A DNA stretch of 39,513 nucleotides from JBAUHN01 sp049680295 (lineage in GTDB: Bacteria; Pseudomonadota; Alphaproteobacteria; Rhodobacterales; Rhodobacteraceae). The notes under the pieces are model-generated. The model did not search any database. It saw nothing but the letters and a program-made list of their open reading frames with translations, and had not been told where the DNA came from. The stretch is from assembly GCA_049680295.1 (NCBI GenBank), contig JBAUHN010000157.1:1-39513 (forward strand), written 5' to 3'. Below, one piece after another: positions 24,484 to 32,667 of this stretch. Numbering within the stretch: the stretch's first letter is position 1; each line of letters starts with the position of its first letter. A program made the translations under genes and the position numbers.

Positions 24484-24514
24484 CGGCAAGGCTGTTTTGT
24501 GGCCTTGCCGTTTT
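24484..24514 (+). terminator. Stem-loop with T-run after dctP (likely partial terminator)
   Basis: CGGCAAGGC (24484-24492) and GCCTTGCCG (24502-24510) form a perfect 9-bp GC-rich stem with a 9-base loop, followed directly by TTTT then CGCCTT. This is a good intrinsic-terminator shape. The next gene starts 23 bases later on the same strand without an obvious new promoter. It probably terminates or attenuates part of the transcripts and stabilises the dctP message, giving excess binding protein. Confidence 0.7.
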
Positions 24515-24536
24515 CGCCTTAAGCCCCCGGAAAACC

Positions 24537-25706
24537 ATGAAAATCACCCGTATCATCAGCCATGTGTTGCAGTATGATATGCCCGAAATGCTGGGCTATT
24601 CGCAGCAATACTATGACAAACGCACCGCACATCTGGTCGAGGTGCAGACCGACGAAGGTATCACCGGATGGGGCGAATGTTTTGGACCGGGCACCGTGGC
24701 GATTGCCAATAAGGGCATTGTTGAAAAGGTAATCCAGCCGATGGCGCTGGGGATGGACCCGATGGATCGGGACGTGATTTGGCACAAGGTCTACAACCTT
24801 CTGCGAGACCACGGACAAAAGGGCATGCCGATGCAATCGCTGTCGGGTGTCGACATTGCGCTGTGGGATATTGCGGGCAAAGTGGCAGGTCTGCCGCTGC
24901 ACAAACTTATCGGTGGGGCGCACCGCGTTGATGTACCGTGTTATGGCTACGGTATGATGCTGCGTGATGAACCGGTGAATGATCTTGCCGAGCGCTTTGT
25001 CGACGAAGCCGCTGCTATCAAAGAAATGGGATTTGTCGCAACCAAGATGAAAGTGGGGCTCGGCCCCAAACCTGATGTCAGACTTTGCGCAGCAGTACGA
25101 CGCGGGGTTGGCGATGATTTCCGGTTTATGGTCGACGCCAATCATTGCTACACCACATCCGACGCCTTTTATGTCGGCCGCGCTTTGGACGAACTGGGGG
25201 CCTATTGGTTCGAAGAACCCATCGCCCCCGAAGACCTTGACGGCTACCGGGAATTGCGCGCCGGCCTTCGCGTCAACATCTCGGGCGGCGAGGCCGAGTT
25301 TAACCGCTGGGGCTGGCGCAGCATTCTGGAAAACCGTGGATTGGACATCGCCCAGCCCGAGGTCTGCGCGCTGGGCGGCATCTCGGAATACCTGCGGGTG
25401 TTGGCCTTGTGTCACGCCCATTTCACCCCTGTCATCAACCACGTCTGGGGCAGTGCCATCGCGGTGGCGACAAACCTGCAACTATTGGCTGCAATGCCCC
25501 CCCTGCCCGGCGGTCTGCACCCGTGGGAGCCGATGTTGGAATTTGACACTACGGACAACAAATTTCGCGACGATCTGCTGGCCGAGCCATTGGACATCAG
25601 GCGGCAGGTCAAAACCAACGCAGGGCGTGTTCCCATTCCCTCTGGTCCCGGTATCGGCGTTGAGCCGGATCGCGATTTCATAGAACACTACACAATCGAC
25701 GCGTAA
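24537..25706 (+). CDS. Enolase-superfamily (MR subgroup), D-galactarolactone cycloisomerase-like
   Basis: A 389-residue mandelate-racemase-type enzyme. The acid/base Lys is in TKMKVG (Lys170/172), with metal ligands Asp200 (MVDANH), Glu226 (WFEEP) and Glu252 (GGEAE), and a general base His302 in NHVWGS. The N-terminal GWGECFGPG and the LRDHGQKG region match Agrobacterium-type galactarolactone cycloisomerase, which opens D-galactaro-1,4-lactone to a 3-deoxy-2-keto acid. Other sugar-acid dehydratases share this layout. The gene is inserted between dctP and dctQ, tying it closely to the imported compound. GGAAAACC precedes the ATG. Confidence 0.8.
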   Translation: MKITRIISHVLQYDMPEMLGYSQQYYDKRTAHLVEVQTDEGITGWGECFGPGTVAIANKGIVEKVIQPMALGMDPMDRDVIWHKVYNLLRDHGQKGMPMQSLSGVDIALWDIAGKVAGLPLHKLIGGAHRVDVPCYGYGMMLRDEPVNDLAERFVDEAAAIKEMGFVATKMKVGLGPKPDVRLCAAVRRGVGDDFRFMVDANHCYTTSDAFYVGRALDELGAYWFEEPIAPEDLDGYRELRAGLRVNISGGEAEFNRWGWRSILENRGLDIAQPEVCALGGISEYLRVLALCHAHFTPVINHVWGSAIAVATNLQLLAAMPPLPGGLHPWEPMLEFDTTDNKFRDDLLAEPLDIRRQVKTNAGRVPIPSGPGIGVEPDRDFIEHYTIDA

Positions 25707-25722
25707 GCAAAAGGGACACCCC

Positions 25723-26565
25723 ATGCACAGAAAAAGCGGCGGAATCTTTGAATGGTTGATCCCTTTGGCCTTTGTCGGCACCATGAGCTGGCTGATCTGG
25801 CATTTGCCTGCGTTTTTGCTCGATTGGCTGCCTTACACGTCGGATTCTCTGCGCGGTCAGGTCACAGCGATCTACCTGCGGGCTGACGTCACCCCGAATT
25901 TGGGAGGTGTTTTCGGCGGCCATATCGACATTATCGACATGGCCGCGCTGATTGCTTTGCCGATCCTCGCGTATTTTGGCGCGCGTCACGTTAATACCGC
26001 CGCAATGGAGTTTGAAGGCGCCAGCACCGTTGATCGGATTGCGCTGTTCATTGGTCGTGTCACCATGATGATGATCGCGATTATGACGATTGTGATGCTT
26101 TACGAAGTGTTCATGCGCTACATCGTTGAAAAGCCAACCGAATGGGCCAATGAAATGACCCTGTGGTTCGCCAGTTTTGTGTTTTTGATGTCGGGCATCT
26201 ATGCGATGCAGCAGCGATGCCATATCCGCATATTCCTGCTTTACGACGTGGTGCCACGTTGGTTGCAGCGGGTGTTTGATTGTATTTCAACCCTTCTGAT
26301 TGTGCTTTTCGCCTTCTTTCTGGTCTACGGCAGCTTTCATCAGGTTTTTGTGAACAAGCTATATAAGTGGGAGCTTTACGGCTCTGCCTTTAACCCGCCG
26401 ATCCCTGCGACCTTGCAGCCGATGGTGCTGATCGTGATCACGCTGATTGCTGTGCAGGCGATTTTGAACCTGATCGCGGATTGGAACAAGGAACCGGAGG
26501 TTCACACAGATGAACCGGACGCACAAGAAATAGAAGCACTCAAACGCGCAGTGGGGCAAGACTGA
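25723..26565 (+). CDS. dctQ: TRAP transporter small permease, long form
   Basis: The small membrane subunit, 280 residues against the usual 160-200. The DctQ core (about 105-250) has four helices and the signature FMRYIVEKPTEWANEMTLW. The extra N-terminal part (about 1-95) contains two predicted membrane segments near residues 10-35 and 68-85. The long form fits the mannitol/chloroaromatic TRAP branch suggested by the binding protein. AAAAGGGACACCCC precedes the ATG. It shares one base with dctM (TGATG), indicating tight coupling. Confidence 0.88.
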   Translation: MHRKSGGIFEWLIPLAFVGTMSWLIWHLPAFLLDWLPYTSDSLRGQVTAIYLRADVTPNLGGVFGGHIDIIDMAALIALPILAYFGARHVNTAAMEFEGASTVDRIALFIGRVTMMMIAIMTIVMLYEVFMRYIVEKPTEWANEMTLWFASFVFLMSGIYAMQQRCHIRIFLLYDVVPRWLQRVFDCISTLLIVLFAFFLVYGSFHQVFVNKLYKWELYGSAFNPPIPATLQPMVLIVITLIAVQAILNLIADWNKEPEVHTDEPDAQEIEALKRAVGQD

Positions 26566-28187
26566 TGGATATTGGAACGATCTCACTGATCCTGATGCTG
26601 GCATTGATCGTGCTGTTATCCATCGGGATGCCGCTTGGTTTTGCCTCAGCTGCCTTGGCGGTGCTGGTTCTGGTGTTGAAATTTGAACCTGCCTTGCTGC
26701 TAAATCCGTTTACTTTCGGCGACGGTCTGTTGACCGGGCGACCGGGGACCGGGCCGCTCTATATCTTGGCGCAGAAAATATACGGGCTTTTAACGGACTA
26801 CGTTCTCATATCAATCCCGCTGTTTATCTTCATGGCGTCGTTGCTGGAACGCTCTGGTATTGCCAAGGATATGTATTCATCGCTGAATGTCTGGTTGTCG
26901 CGCACCAGGGGCGGGATTGCGATTGTCACCTCGATCATGGCAGTGATCATGGCGGCCATGTCCGGCATCATCGGCGGCGAAGTTGTGTTGCTGGGCCTGA
27001 TTGCTCTGCCGCAAATGCTGCGGCTTGGGTACAATCAAAACCTCGCTATTGGTGTGATTTGCGCCTCTGGCAGCCTTGGTACAATGATCCCGCCGTCAAT
27101 TGTTCTGATCATCTATGGGCTGATTACTGAAACCTCGATCAAAGCGTTGTTTACCGCATCGTTTATCCCCGGTTTCATGCTGGCATCGCTGATCATCACC
27201 TACATCATCGTGCGCACGCAGTTGCGCCCCGAGGATGCACCGCTGCCCGAACCTGACCCAAATGATCCCGAACCGGGCGAAAAGCGCAAATTATTCGGTG
27301 CATTCCTAAGCATCGTTGTCGCTGGTTTTTCCACCGTGCTGTTTGTGCGGGCAGCCTTCTTTGAGCTTTCCGGTTCAAACGCCGCCAGTCAGGGGGAACC
27401 TGCGCGTCTGGGCACTCTTGCGCATATGCCATGGCTTGCGGGCATAACCATTGCAGCCCTTTTACTGATCTTCTTTGTCTTTGGCAAAAAAAGGTCCAAG
27501 ATTGGCTGGGACATGGGCAAAGGGCTGGTCGCACCTATGGTCGTCATCGGCGTTGTCATGGGGTCAATTTATGGCGGCATCACCGGCATCACCGAGGCCG
27601 CAGGCATGGGTGCGGCTGCAGTGCTGATCATCGCCATTCTACGGGGCGAAGGATCGTTTGCGCTGGTCTGGGAAAGCTTGATGCGGACGTTGAAATCCAC
27701 CGGTACAATCATTTGGGTCACCATAGGTGCTGCATCTTTGGCCGGGGCCTATACGATCGCGGGCGGGCCGCAATATGTGGCCGATCTGATCGTAGGTAAA
27801 GACCTGCCCACAATGGCAGTGATCTTGATGATGATGGTGATTTTGCTGTTCATGGGCGCGTTTATGGATTGGGTTGGCATTGTGCTGCTGATCATTCCAG
27901 TGTTCCTGCCAATCGTTCTGCGCCTGCCCATCGAAGAAATCGGCTTTATCGGACAACTGGCGCCTGAACATGTGGCGATCTGGTTTGGTGTGGTGTTCTG
28001 TATGAATATGCAGGTCAGTTTCCTGTCGCCGCCTTTTGGGCCAGCGGCGTTCTACCTGAAATCCGTGGCCCCTCCTCACATCAGCCTGACCGATATTTTC
28101 AAAGGATTTCTGCCTTTCATCGGAATTCAAATCATGGCCTTGGCGGTACTGTTGATCTGGCCAAACATCATCTCACTGTTATTGTAA
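26565..28187 (+). CDS. dctM: TRAP transporter large permease, long form
   Basis: The ion-coupled translocation subunit, 540 residues compared with about 430 for classic DctM. The conserved DctM half-repeats are present: SIPLFIFMASLLERSGIAKDM, ASGSLGTMIPPSIVLIIYG and FMDWVGIVLLIIPVFLPI. A roughly 100-residue insert (about 210-320) begins with an acidic/proline segment (DAPLPEPDPNDPEPGEK) and adds about two helices. With DctQ it forms the membrane part of an Na+-driven uptake system. It is followed 12 bases later by the oxygenase gene in the same operon. Confidence 0.92.
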   Translation: MDIGTISLILMLALIVLLSIGMPLGFASAALAVLVLVLKFEPALLLNPFTFGDGLLTGRPGTGPLYILAQKIYGLLTDYVLISIPLFIFMASLLERSGIAKDMYSSLNVWLSRTRGGIAIVTSIMAVIMAAMSGIIGGEVVLLGLIALPQMLRLGYNQNLAIGVICASGSLGTMIPPSIVLIIYGLITETSIKALFTASFIPGFMLASLIITYIIVRTQLRPEDAPLPEPDPNDPEPGEKRKLFGAFLSIVVAGFSTVLFVRAAFFELSGSNAASQGEPARLGTLAHMPWLAGITIAALLLIFFVFGKKRSKIGWDMGKGLVAPMVVIGVVMGSIYGGITGITEAAGMGAAAVLIIAILRGEGSFALVWESLMRTLKSTGTIIWVTIGAASLAGAYTIAGGPQYVADLIVGKDLPTMAVILMMMVILLFMGAFMDWVGIVLLIIPVFLPIVLRLPIEEIGFIGQLAPEHVAIWFGVVFCMNMQVSFLSPPFGPAAFYLKSVAPPHISLTDIFKGFLPFIGIQIMALAVLLIWPNIISLLL

Positions 28188-28199
28188 GGAGCGGTAAAA

Positions 28200-29150
28200 A
28201 TGTTGGCGCACCACCAGATCAGGCAGTTTCAGACCGACGGATACGCGGTTGTTCCGGACCTTATTCCAACCCAGATTCTGGATCGGGTGAAAGATGAATA
28301 TGCAAATTTGATTGACCAGCTTTATGCCAATTGGTTTCAGCAAGGTACTGTCAGCACGCCTCCGGAAAGTCTTGATTTTTGGGGAAAAATGTTGACTTCA
28401 TATGCTGCTGGTGTTGATTATTTTCAGCCCATGGACATCTCGCTTCCCGGTGACCGGATCGCCGCCGACACGCCGTTTCACATTGGCCCGGCAGTGTTTG
28501 ACATGTTGATAGCGACGCCACTTTTGGACGCAGTGGAGCAGTTGATCGGACCGGAACTGACCAGCAACCCGATCCAGCATGTGCGGTTAAAACCACCTGT
28601 GACCAAGCTGACAACAGATGAAGTGCGCGCCCATATCACGGCCACCGACTGGCATCAGGACCGTGCCGTCGCGCTTGCGGATGCAGATCACACCGACATG
28701 GTGACAGTCTGGATCGCAGTGACGGATGCAACGGTCGAAAACGGATGTCTTGTGGTTCAACCACAATCTGGAAATCCAGAAATTCTGCCCCATTGTCCAC
28801 GTAAACAGACAGGTATTGCCAAAGGGTATATCAACGAGAACGACGCCCTGCCGCTGCCCGTGAAATCGGGGGGCGCCATATTGTTTCATCCGCTGACGCC
28901 CCATGCTTCGCTTGACAATACGACAGATCGGTTTCGCTGGTCGTTCGACATTCGTTTTAGCGCCACGGGTCAGCCCACGGGACGCGGGCATTTCCCTGAT
29001 TTCATCGCTCGCTCACGCGCCAATCCACACTCGGAACTGCGCGACTGGCGCATATGCAAAGCGCAATGGGAAGCCGCTCGCGCCCACCTGGCGGCAACGC
29101 CGCACATCGACATTCACCGCTGGTCCTCTGACGCGCCCTACTGCGCCTGA
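28200..29150 (+). CDS. Phytanoyl-CoA-dioxygenase-family Fe(II)/2-oxoglutarate oxygenase
   Basis: A 316-residue PhyH-fold oxygenase. The iron facial triad is visible as His152 and Asp154 (DWHQDRA) and the distal His235 (LTPHASLDN), with Arg246 (DRFRWSFD) placed to bind 2-oxoglutarate. Such enzymes hydroxylate or oxidatively demethylate small molecules using O2 and 2-oxoglutarate. A strong Shine-Dalgarno (AAGGAGCGG) precedes the ATG, 12 bases after dctM, so it is firmly inside the TRAP/uronate operon. No standard uronate route needs such a step; it may modify an imported substituted (for example O-methylated) sugar acid. That role is inference. Confidence 0.82.
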   Translation: MLAHHQIRQFQTDGYAVVPDLIPTQILDRVKDEYANLIDQLYANWFQQGTVSTPPESLDFWGKMLTSYAAGVDYFQPMDISLPGDRIAADTPFHIGPAVFDMLIATPLLDAVEQLIGPELTSNPIQHVRLKPPVTKLTTDEVRAHITATDWHQDRAVALADADHTDMVTVWIAVTDATVENGCLVVQPQSGNPEILPHCPRKQTGIAKGYINENDALPLPVKSGGAILFHPLTPHASLDNTTDRFRWSFDIRFSATGQPTGRGHFPDFIARSRANPHSELRDWRICKAQWEAARAHLAATPHIDIHRWSSDAPYCA

Positions 29151-29176
29151 CCACTGCAAGCAGAAAGCAACGATCC

Positions 29177-30679
29177 ATGGATTTTGTCCGTCTTGACCGC
29201 GCCGATACTGTTGTCACTGCAACCCGTGCATTGCAGGCCGGCACCCCGATTGAGGATGTGGTGACGGCCACCCAGATCCCTCCGGGCCACAAAATCGCAA
29301 CCAAACCCATGCGCCCGGGCGATCCGGTCCGCAAATACGCACAGTTGATCGGCTATGCCTCGCAGGACATCGCGCCAGGCGATCATGTCCACACCCATAA
29401 CGTCGCGTTTCGCAATACCGATCAGGCTTATGAATTTTCCACCGATCTGCGCCCTGTCCCCCCTGCCTCAATCCAAGACACATTCATGGGATATCGCCGT
29501 GAAAATGACCGCGTCGGCACCCGCAACTACATCGCAATTGTCACATCGGTGAATTGTTCAGCCACGACAGCACGGATGATTGCGGATCACTTTACGCCCG
29601 ACGTGCTGGCGCAATATCCAAACGTTGATGGTGTGGCGGCCTTTGTACACGGCACCGGATGCGGCATGGCAGGTGACGGCGACGGGTTTGAGGCGTTACA
29701 GCGGGTCATGTGGGGCTATGCCAAGCATCCCAATCATGCCGGTGTTCTGATGGTGGGTCTGGGCTGCGAGACGAACCAGATCGACTGGCTGTTAGAGGCC
29801 TATGGCCTAAAGCAAAGCCCGACATTTCAGACGATGAATATCCAGAATGTCGCCGGTCTGCGCCGCACTGTGGATCTGGGCATCGACAAAATCCGCGCGA
29901 TGCTGCCGATTGCGAATGAATCTACCCGGTCTGAATGCCCTGCGTCCGAATTGATGGTCGCCCTGCAATGTGGTGGCTCTGACGCGTGGTCGGGGGTTAC
30001 GGCTAACCCGGCGCTGGGTCATGCCTGCGACCTGCTGACGGCCCAAGGGGCGACAGGCGTTCTGGCTGAAACGCCCGAGATTTACGGCGCTGAGCATCTG
30101 CTGACCCGCCGCGCCCATGACCGCGCCACCGGCGACAAGCTGATTTGCCTGATCAAATGGTGGGAAGATTATACAGCGCGGAACAAGGGCTCAATGGACA
30201 ACAACCCCTCGCCCGGCAACAAAAAGGGCGGTTTGACCACCATCCTTGAAAAATCACTGGGTGCTGCAGCCAAAGGTGGGACGACGCCATTGATGGGGGT
30301 ATACAAATACGCCGAACCCGTTACTGCGCACGGGTTCACCTTTATGGATTCGCCGGGTTATGATCCCGCCTCGGTCACCGGGCAGATCGCGGGCGGGTGC
30401 AATCTGGTGTGCTTTACCACCGGGCGCGGATCGGCCTTTGGTTCAAAACCGGCTCCGACAGTTAAAATCGCCACCAACAGCGAAATGGCCGCGCGCATGT
30501 CAGAGGATATGGACATCGACGCCGGTGAAATCCTGTCAAAAGGTGTCAGCGTCGAGGAAAAAGGCCGCGAGATTTACCAGATGATTTTGCGCGTGGCCTC
30601 CGGTGAAGTGACAAAATCCGAAAGTCAGGGCCTGGGCGATTATGAATTTGTGCCATGGCAAATCGGAGCGGTGATGTGA
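29177..30679 (+). CDS. uxaA: Altronate dehydratase
   Basis: A 500-residue UxaA-family hydro-lyase. The N-terminal SAF domain (1-90) contains IPPGHKIATKPM and GDHVHTHNV. The catalytic region contains ENDRVGTRNYIAIVTSVNCS, HGTGCGMAGDGDGFEAL, GLGCETNQIDWL and GSDAWSGVTANPALG. Converts D-altronate to 2-keto-3-deoxy-D-gluconate; relatives act on galactarate. The substrate would come from tagaturonate reduction, but no classical uxaB is in the window. It lies 26 bases after the oxygenase, with a weak Shine-Dalgarno, and feeds the KDG kinase at the end of the operon. Confidence 0.92.
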   Translation: MDFVRLDRADTVVTATRALQAGTPIEDVVTATQIPPGHKIATKPMRPGDPVRKYAQLIGYASQDIAPGDHVHTHNVAFRNTDQAYEFSTDLRPVPPASIQDTFMGYRRENDRVGTRNYIAIVTSVNCSATTARMIADHFTPDVLAQYPNVDGVAAFVHGTGCGMAGDGDGFEALQRVMWGYAKHPNHAGVLMVGLGCETNQIDWLLEAYGLKQSPTFQTMNIQNVAGLRRTVDLGIDKIRAMLPIANESTRSECPASELMVALQCGGSDAWSGVTANPALGHACDLLTAQGATGVLAETPEIYGAEHLLTRRAHDRATGDKLICLIKWWEDYTARNKGSMDNNPSPGNKKGGLTTILEKSLGAAAKGGTTPLMGVYKYAEPVTAHGFTFMDSPGYDPASVTGQIAGGCNLVCFTTGRGSAFGSKPAPTVKIATNSEMAARMSEDMDIDAGEILSKGVSVEEKGREIYQMILRVASGEVTKSESQGLGDYEFVPWQIGAVM

Positions 30680-31683
30680 AGCGCATCCTTGTTGTCGGCG
30701 GCGGCCTGATTGGCAGTCGCCATGTCCGTGCGGTGCAGGCCCACTCCGGTTGCATGCTTGTGGGGCTTGCCGACCCGGATATGGGGATCGCAAAAGACGG
30801 GGCGCGCTTCGCTGATCTAAAAGACGTCGACACAGATGTGGACGGCGTCATTATCGCCACACCAACCGATCTGCATGCCGCTCAGGGGATCGAAGCCGCG
30901 CAGCGGGGTTGGCACATGCTGATTGAAAAGCCGGTCGCGCATTGCCAGGATGCCGCGCGGGCGCTGAATGCGGCCCTTGCAACACATAATGCCCGTGCTC
31001 TGGTCGGACATCACAGACGCTATCACGCCCATGTCCGGCAATTGAAAGACCTGTTGGAAGATGGTCTGATTGGGCAGGTGATCAACGTCTCGCTGCTATG
31101 GGCGATGCGCAAACCGGACACATATTTTCAAGGCAACTGGCGCGCTGCGGGGGGCAGCCCGGTGATGATCAATCTGGTGCATGATATTGATTTGCTGCGC
31201 TTTGTGATCGGCGACATCCGTCAAACCGTCGCCCTGCGCGGCACGTCATTGCGCGGGACTGACCGGATCGAAAGCGGTGCTATTGCTCTGGCCTTTGACA
31301 GTGGCGCCACGGGCACTATTGCCTTTGCCGACACCGCGCCCTCGCCCTGGGGGTTTGAGGCCGGCACCGGCGAGAACCCCAACATTGGCACCACCGGCCA
31401 GGATATGATGTGGATCACTGGAACAACGGGCGCCATCAGTTTTCCTTCGATGACGGTTTGGCGCGGGACCGATTGGGGAATGGCCGCCAAGACCGAAGCG
31501 TTGACGCCCGCGCGAAACGATAGGCCGCCGCTGGACGCGCAGTTGGATCACTTTCTCGACGTGATTGATGGTGCACCTGCCTTGATTGACGTCGCAGATG
31601 CCGCCCAATCGCTGGCCATCGCGCAAGATATCGAAGCTCAGCTCGGCTTTGATCCCGAACAGCGATGGACCCGCCATGCGTGA
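30676..31683 (+). CDS. Gfo/Idh/MocA-family oxidoreductase
   Basis: A 335-residue NAD(P)-dependent sugar oxidoreductase. The N-terminal Rossmann motif is VVGGGLIGSRHVRAV, the family EKP motif is in MLIEKPVAH, and the second domain contains MINLVHDIDLLRFVIGD with the conserved His/Asp. I favour a GTG start at 30676: it overlaps the uxaA stop (GTGA) and has GGAG seven bases upstream. An ATG at 30655 lies further inside uxaA. Family members oxidise or reduce ring or chain hydroxyls of sugars, inositols and uronates. Here it probably handles the imported sugar acid, but the reaction is unknown. Confidence 0.85.
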   Translation: MKRILVVGGGLIGSRHVRAVQAHSGCMLVGLADPDMGIAKDGARFADLKDVDTDVDGVIIATPTDLHAAQGIEAAQRGWHMLIEKPVAHCQDAARALNAALATHNARALVGHHRRYHAHVRQLKDLLEDGLIGQVINVSLLWAMRKPDTYFQGNWRAAGGSPVMINLVHDIDLLRFVIGDIRQTVALRGTSLRGTDRIESGAIALAFDSGATGTIAFADTAPSPWGFEAGTGENPNIGTTGQDMMWITGTTGAISFPSMTVWRGTDWGMAAKTEALTPARNDRPPLDAQLDHFLDVIDGAPALIDVADAAQSLAIAQDIEAQLGFDPEQRWTRHA

Positions 31684-31776
31684 GCCTCTAAAGCCAAAGA
31701 AAACAACCCGCAACGCTTTGCGAACCACCGAATATGCTGAGCAATCCCTTTGGTGGAAATCTCGAAAGGACACCAC

Positions 31777-32664
31777 ATGAGCAAACCAACAATCGGATTT
31801 ATCGGTCTTGGATTAATGGGCGGCGCCATGGTTGGTCGGTTGCAAGATCAAGGCTATGCGCTGACCGTTTTGGGCAATCGGGACCGCACATATCTGGACG
31901 CCGCCATCGCGCGCGGCGCGACCGAGGCGGTAAATGCCAAAGCCGTCGCCGAGGCCAGCGATATCGTGATGTTATGCATGGGCACCTCAGATCATGTCGA
32001 GGCCCGTATGCGCGGCAACGAAGGTGTCATAGCGGGGCTGCGCAAAGGCGCAACCGTGGTCGATTTTGGCACATCGTTGCCGGGCAGCAGCCGCACGCTG
32101 GCAGGCGAAGTCGAAATCGCAGGCGGGCATTTTCTGGACGCCCCGCTGGGCCGCACTCCCAAGCACGCGGCTGAGGGATTGCTGAACATCATGGCGTCGG
32201 GCAACCGCGCGGCCTTTGACGCGGTTGAACCGGTGCTCAGCGACTTGGGCGAAAACGTCTTTCATCTTGGTGATGTCGGATCAGGCCATACCATCAAGCT
32301 GATCAACAACTTCTTTGCCATGACCGTCGCCAACGCCATGGCCGAGGCCTTTGCCATGGCAGACGTCGCAGGGGTGGATCGCGGCCAATTGTACGATGTA
32401 ATGGCCGCAGGTCCGCTGCATTCCGGGATGATGGATTTTGTCAAAGCATACGCGGTCGACAAGAATCCCAACATGCTGGCTTTTGCGATCAAAAATGCCG
32501 CCAAAGATGTCGGCTATTACGCCCGTATGGCCGAAGACGCAGGCGTCGATAGTATAATGGTCAAAGGCGCGCTGACCGCGCTTGGCGAAGCGTGCGATGC
32601 AGGACACGGCGATAAGATGGTCAGCCAGATGGTCGATGTCTACGCCAAAGCATTCAAGAGTTGA
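31777..32664 (+). CDS. 3-hydroxyisobutyrate-dehydrogenase-family oxidoreductase with altered substrate loop
   Basis: A 295-residue beta-hydroxyacid dehydrogenase: nucleotide motif GLGLMGGAM, catalytic Lys174 in GSGHTIKLINNFF. The usual substrate-binding DAPVSGG is DAPLGRT here (121-127), so the Ser-Gly-Gly that cradles the substrate carboxylate in relatives is missing. This points to a different, possibly larger, substrate. ATG 31777 follows AAAGGACACC; an upstream start at 31750 is unlikely. It lies between the Gfo/Idh/MocA gene and the DMT gene in the uronate operon. It may act on a hexuronate-derived acid. Confidence 0.82.
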   Translation: MSKPTIGFIGLGLMGGAMVGRLQDQGYALTVLGNRDRTYLDAAIARGATEAVNAKAVAEASDIVMLCMGTSDHVEARMRGNEGVIAGLRKGATVVDFGTSLPGSSRTLAGEVEIAGGHFLDAPLGRTPKHAAEGLLNIMASGNRAAFDAVEPVLSDLGENVFHLGDVGSGHTIKLINNFFAMTVANAMAEAFAMADVAGVDRGQLYDVMAAGPLHSGMMDFVKAYAVDKNPNMLAFAIKNAAKDVGYYARMAEDAGVDSIMVKGALTALGEACDAGHGDKMVSQMVDVYAKAFKS

Positions 32665-32667
32665 ACC

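Noticed and set aside
24519..25481. A 320-codon minus-strand frame over the galactarolactone cycloisomerase-like gene.
   Set aside because: It is antisense to an intact enzyme gene and shows no family motifs.
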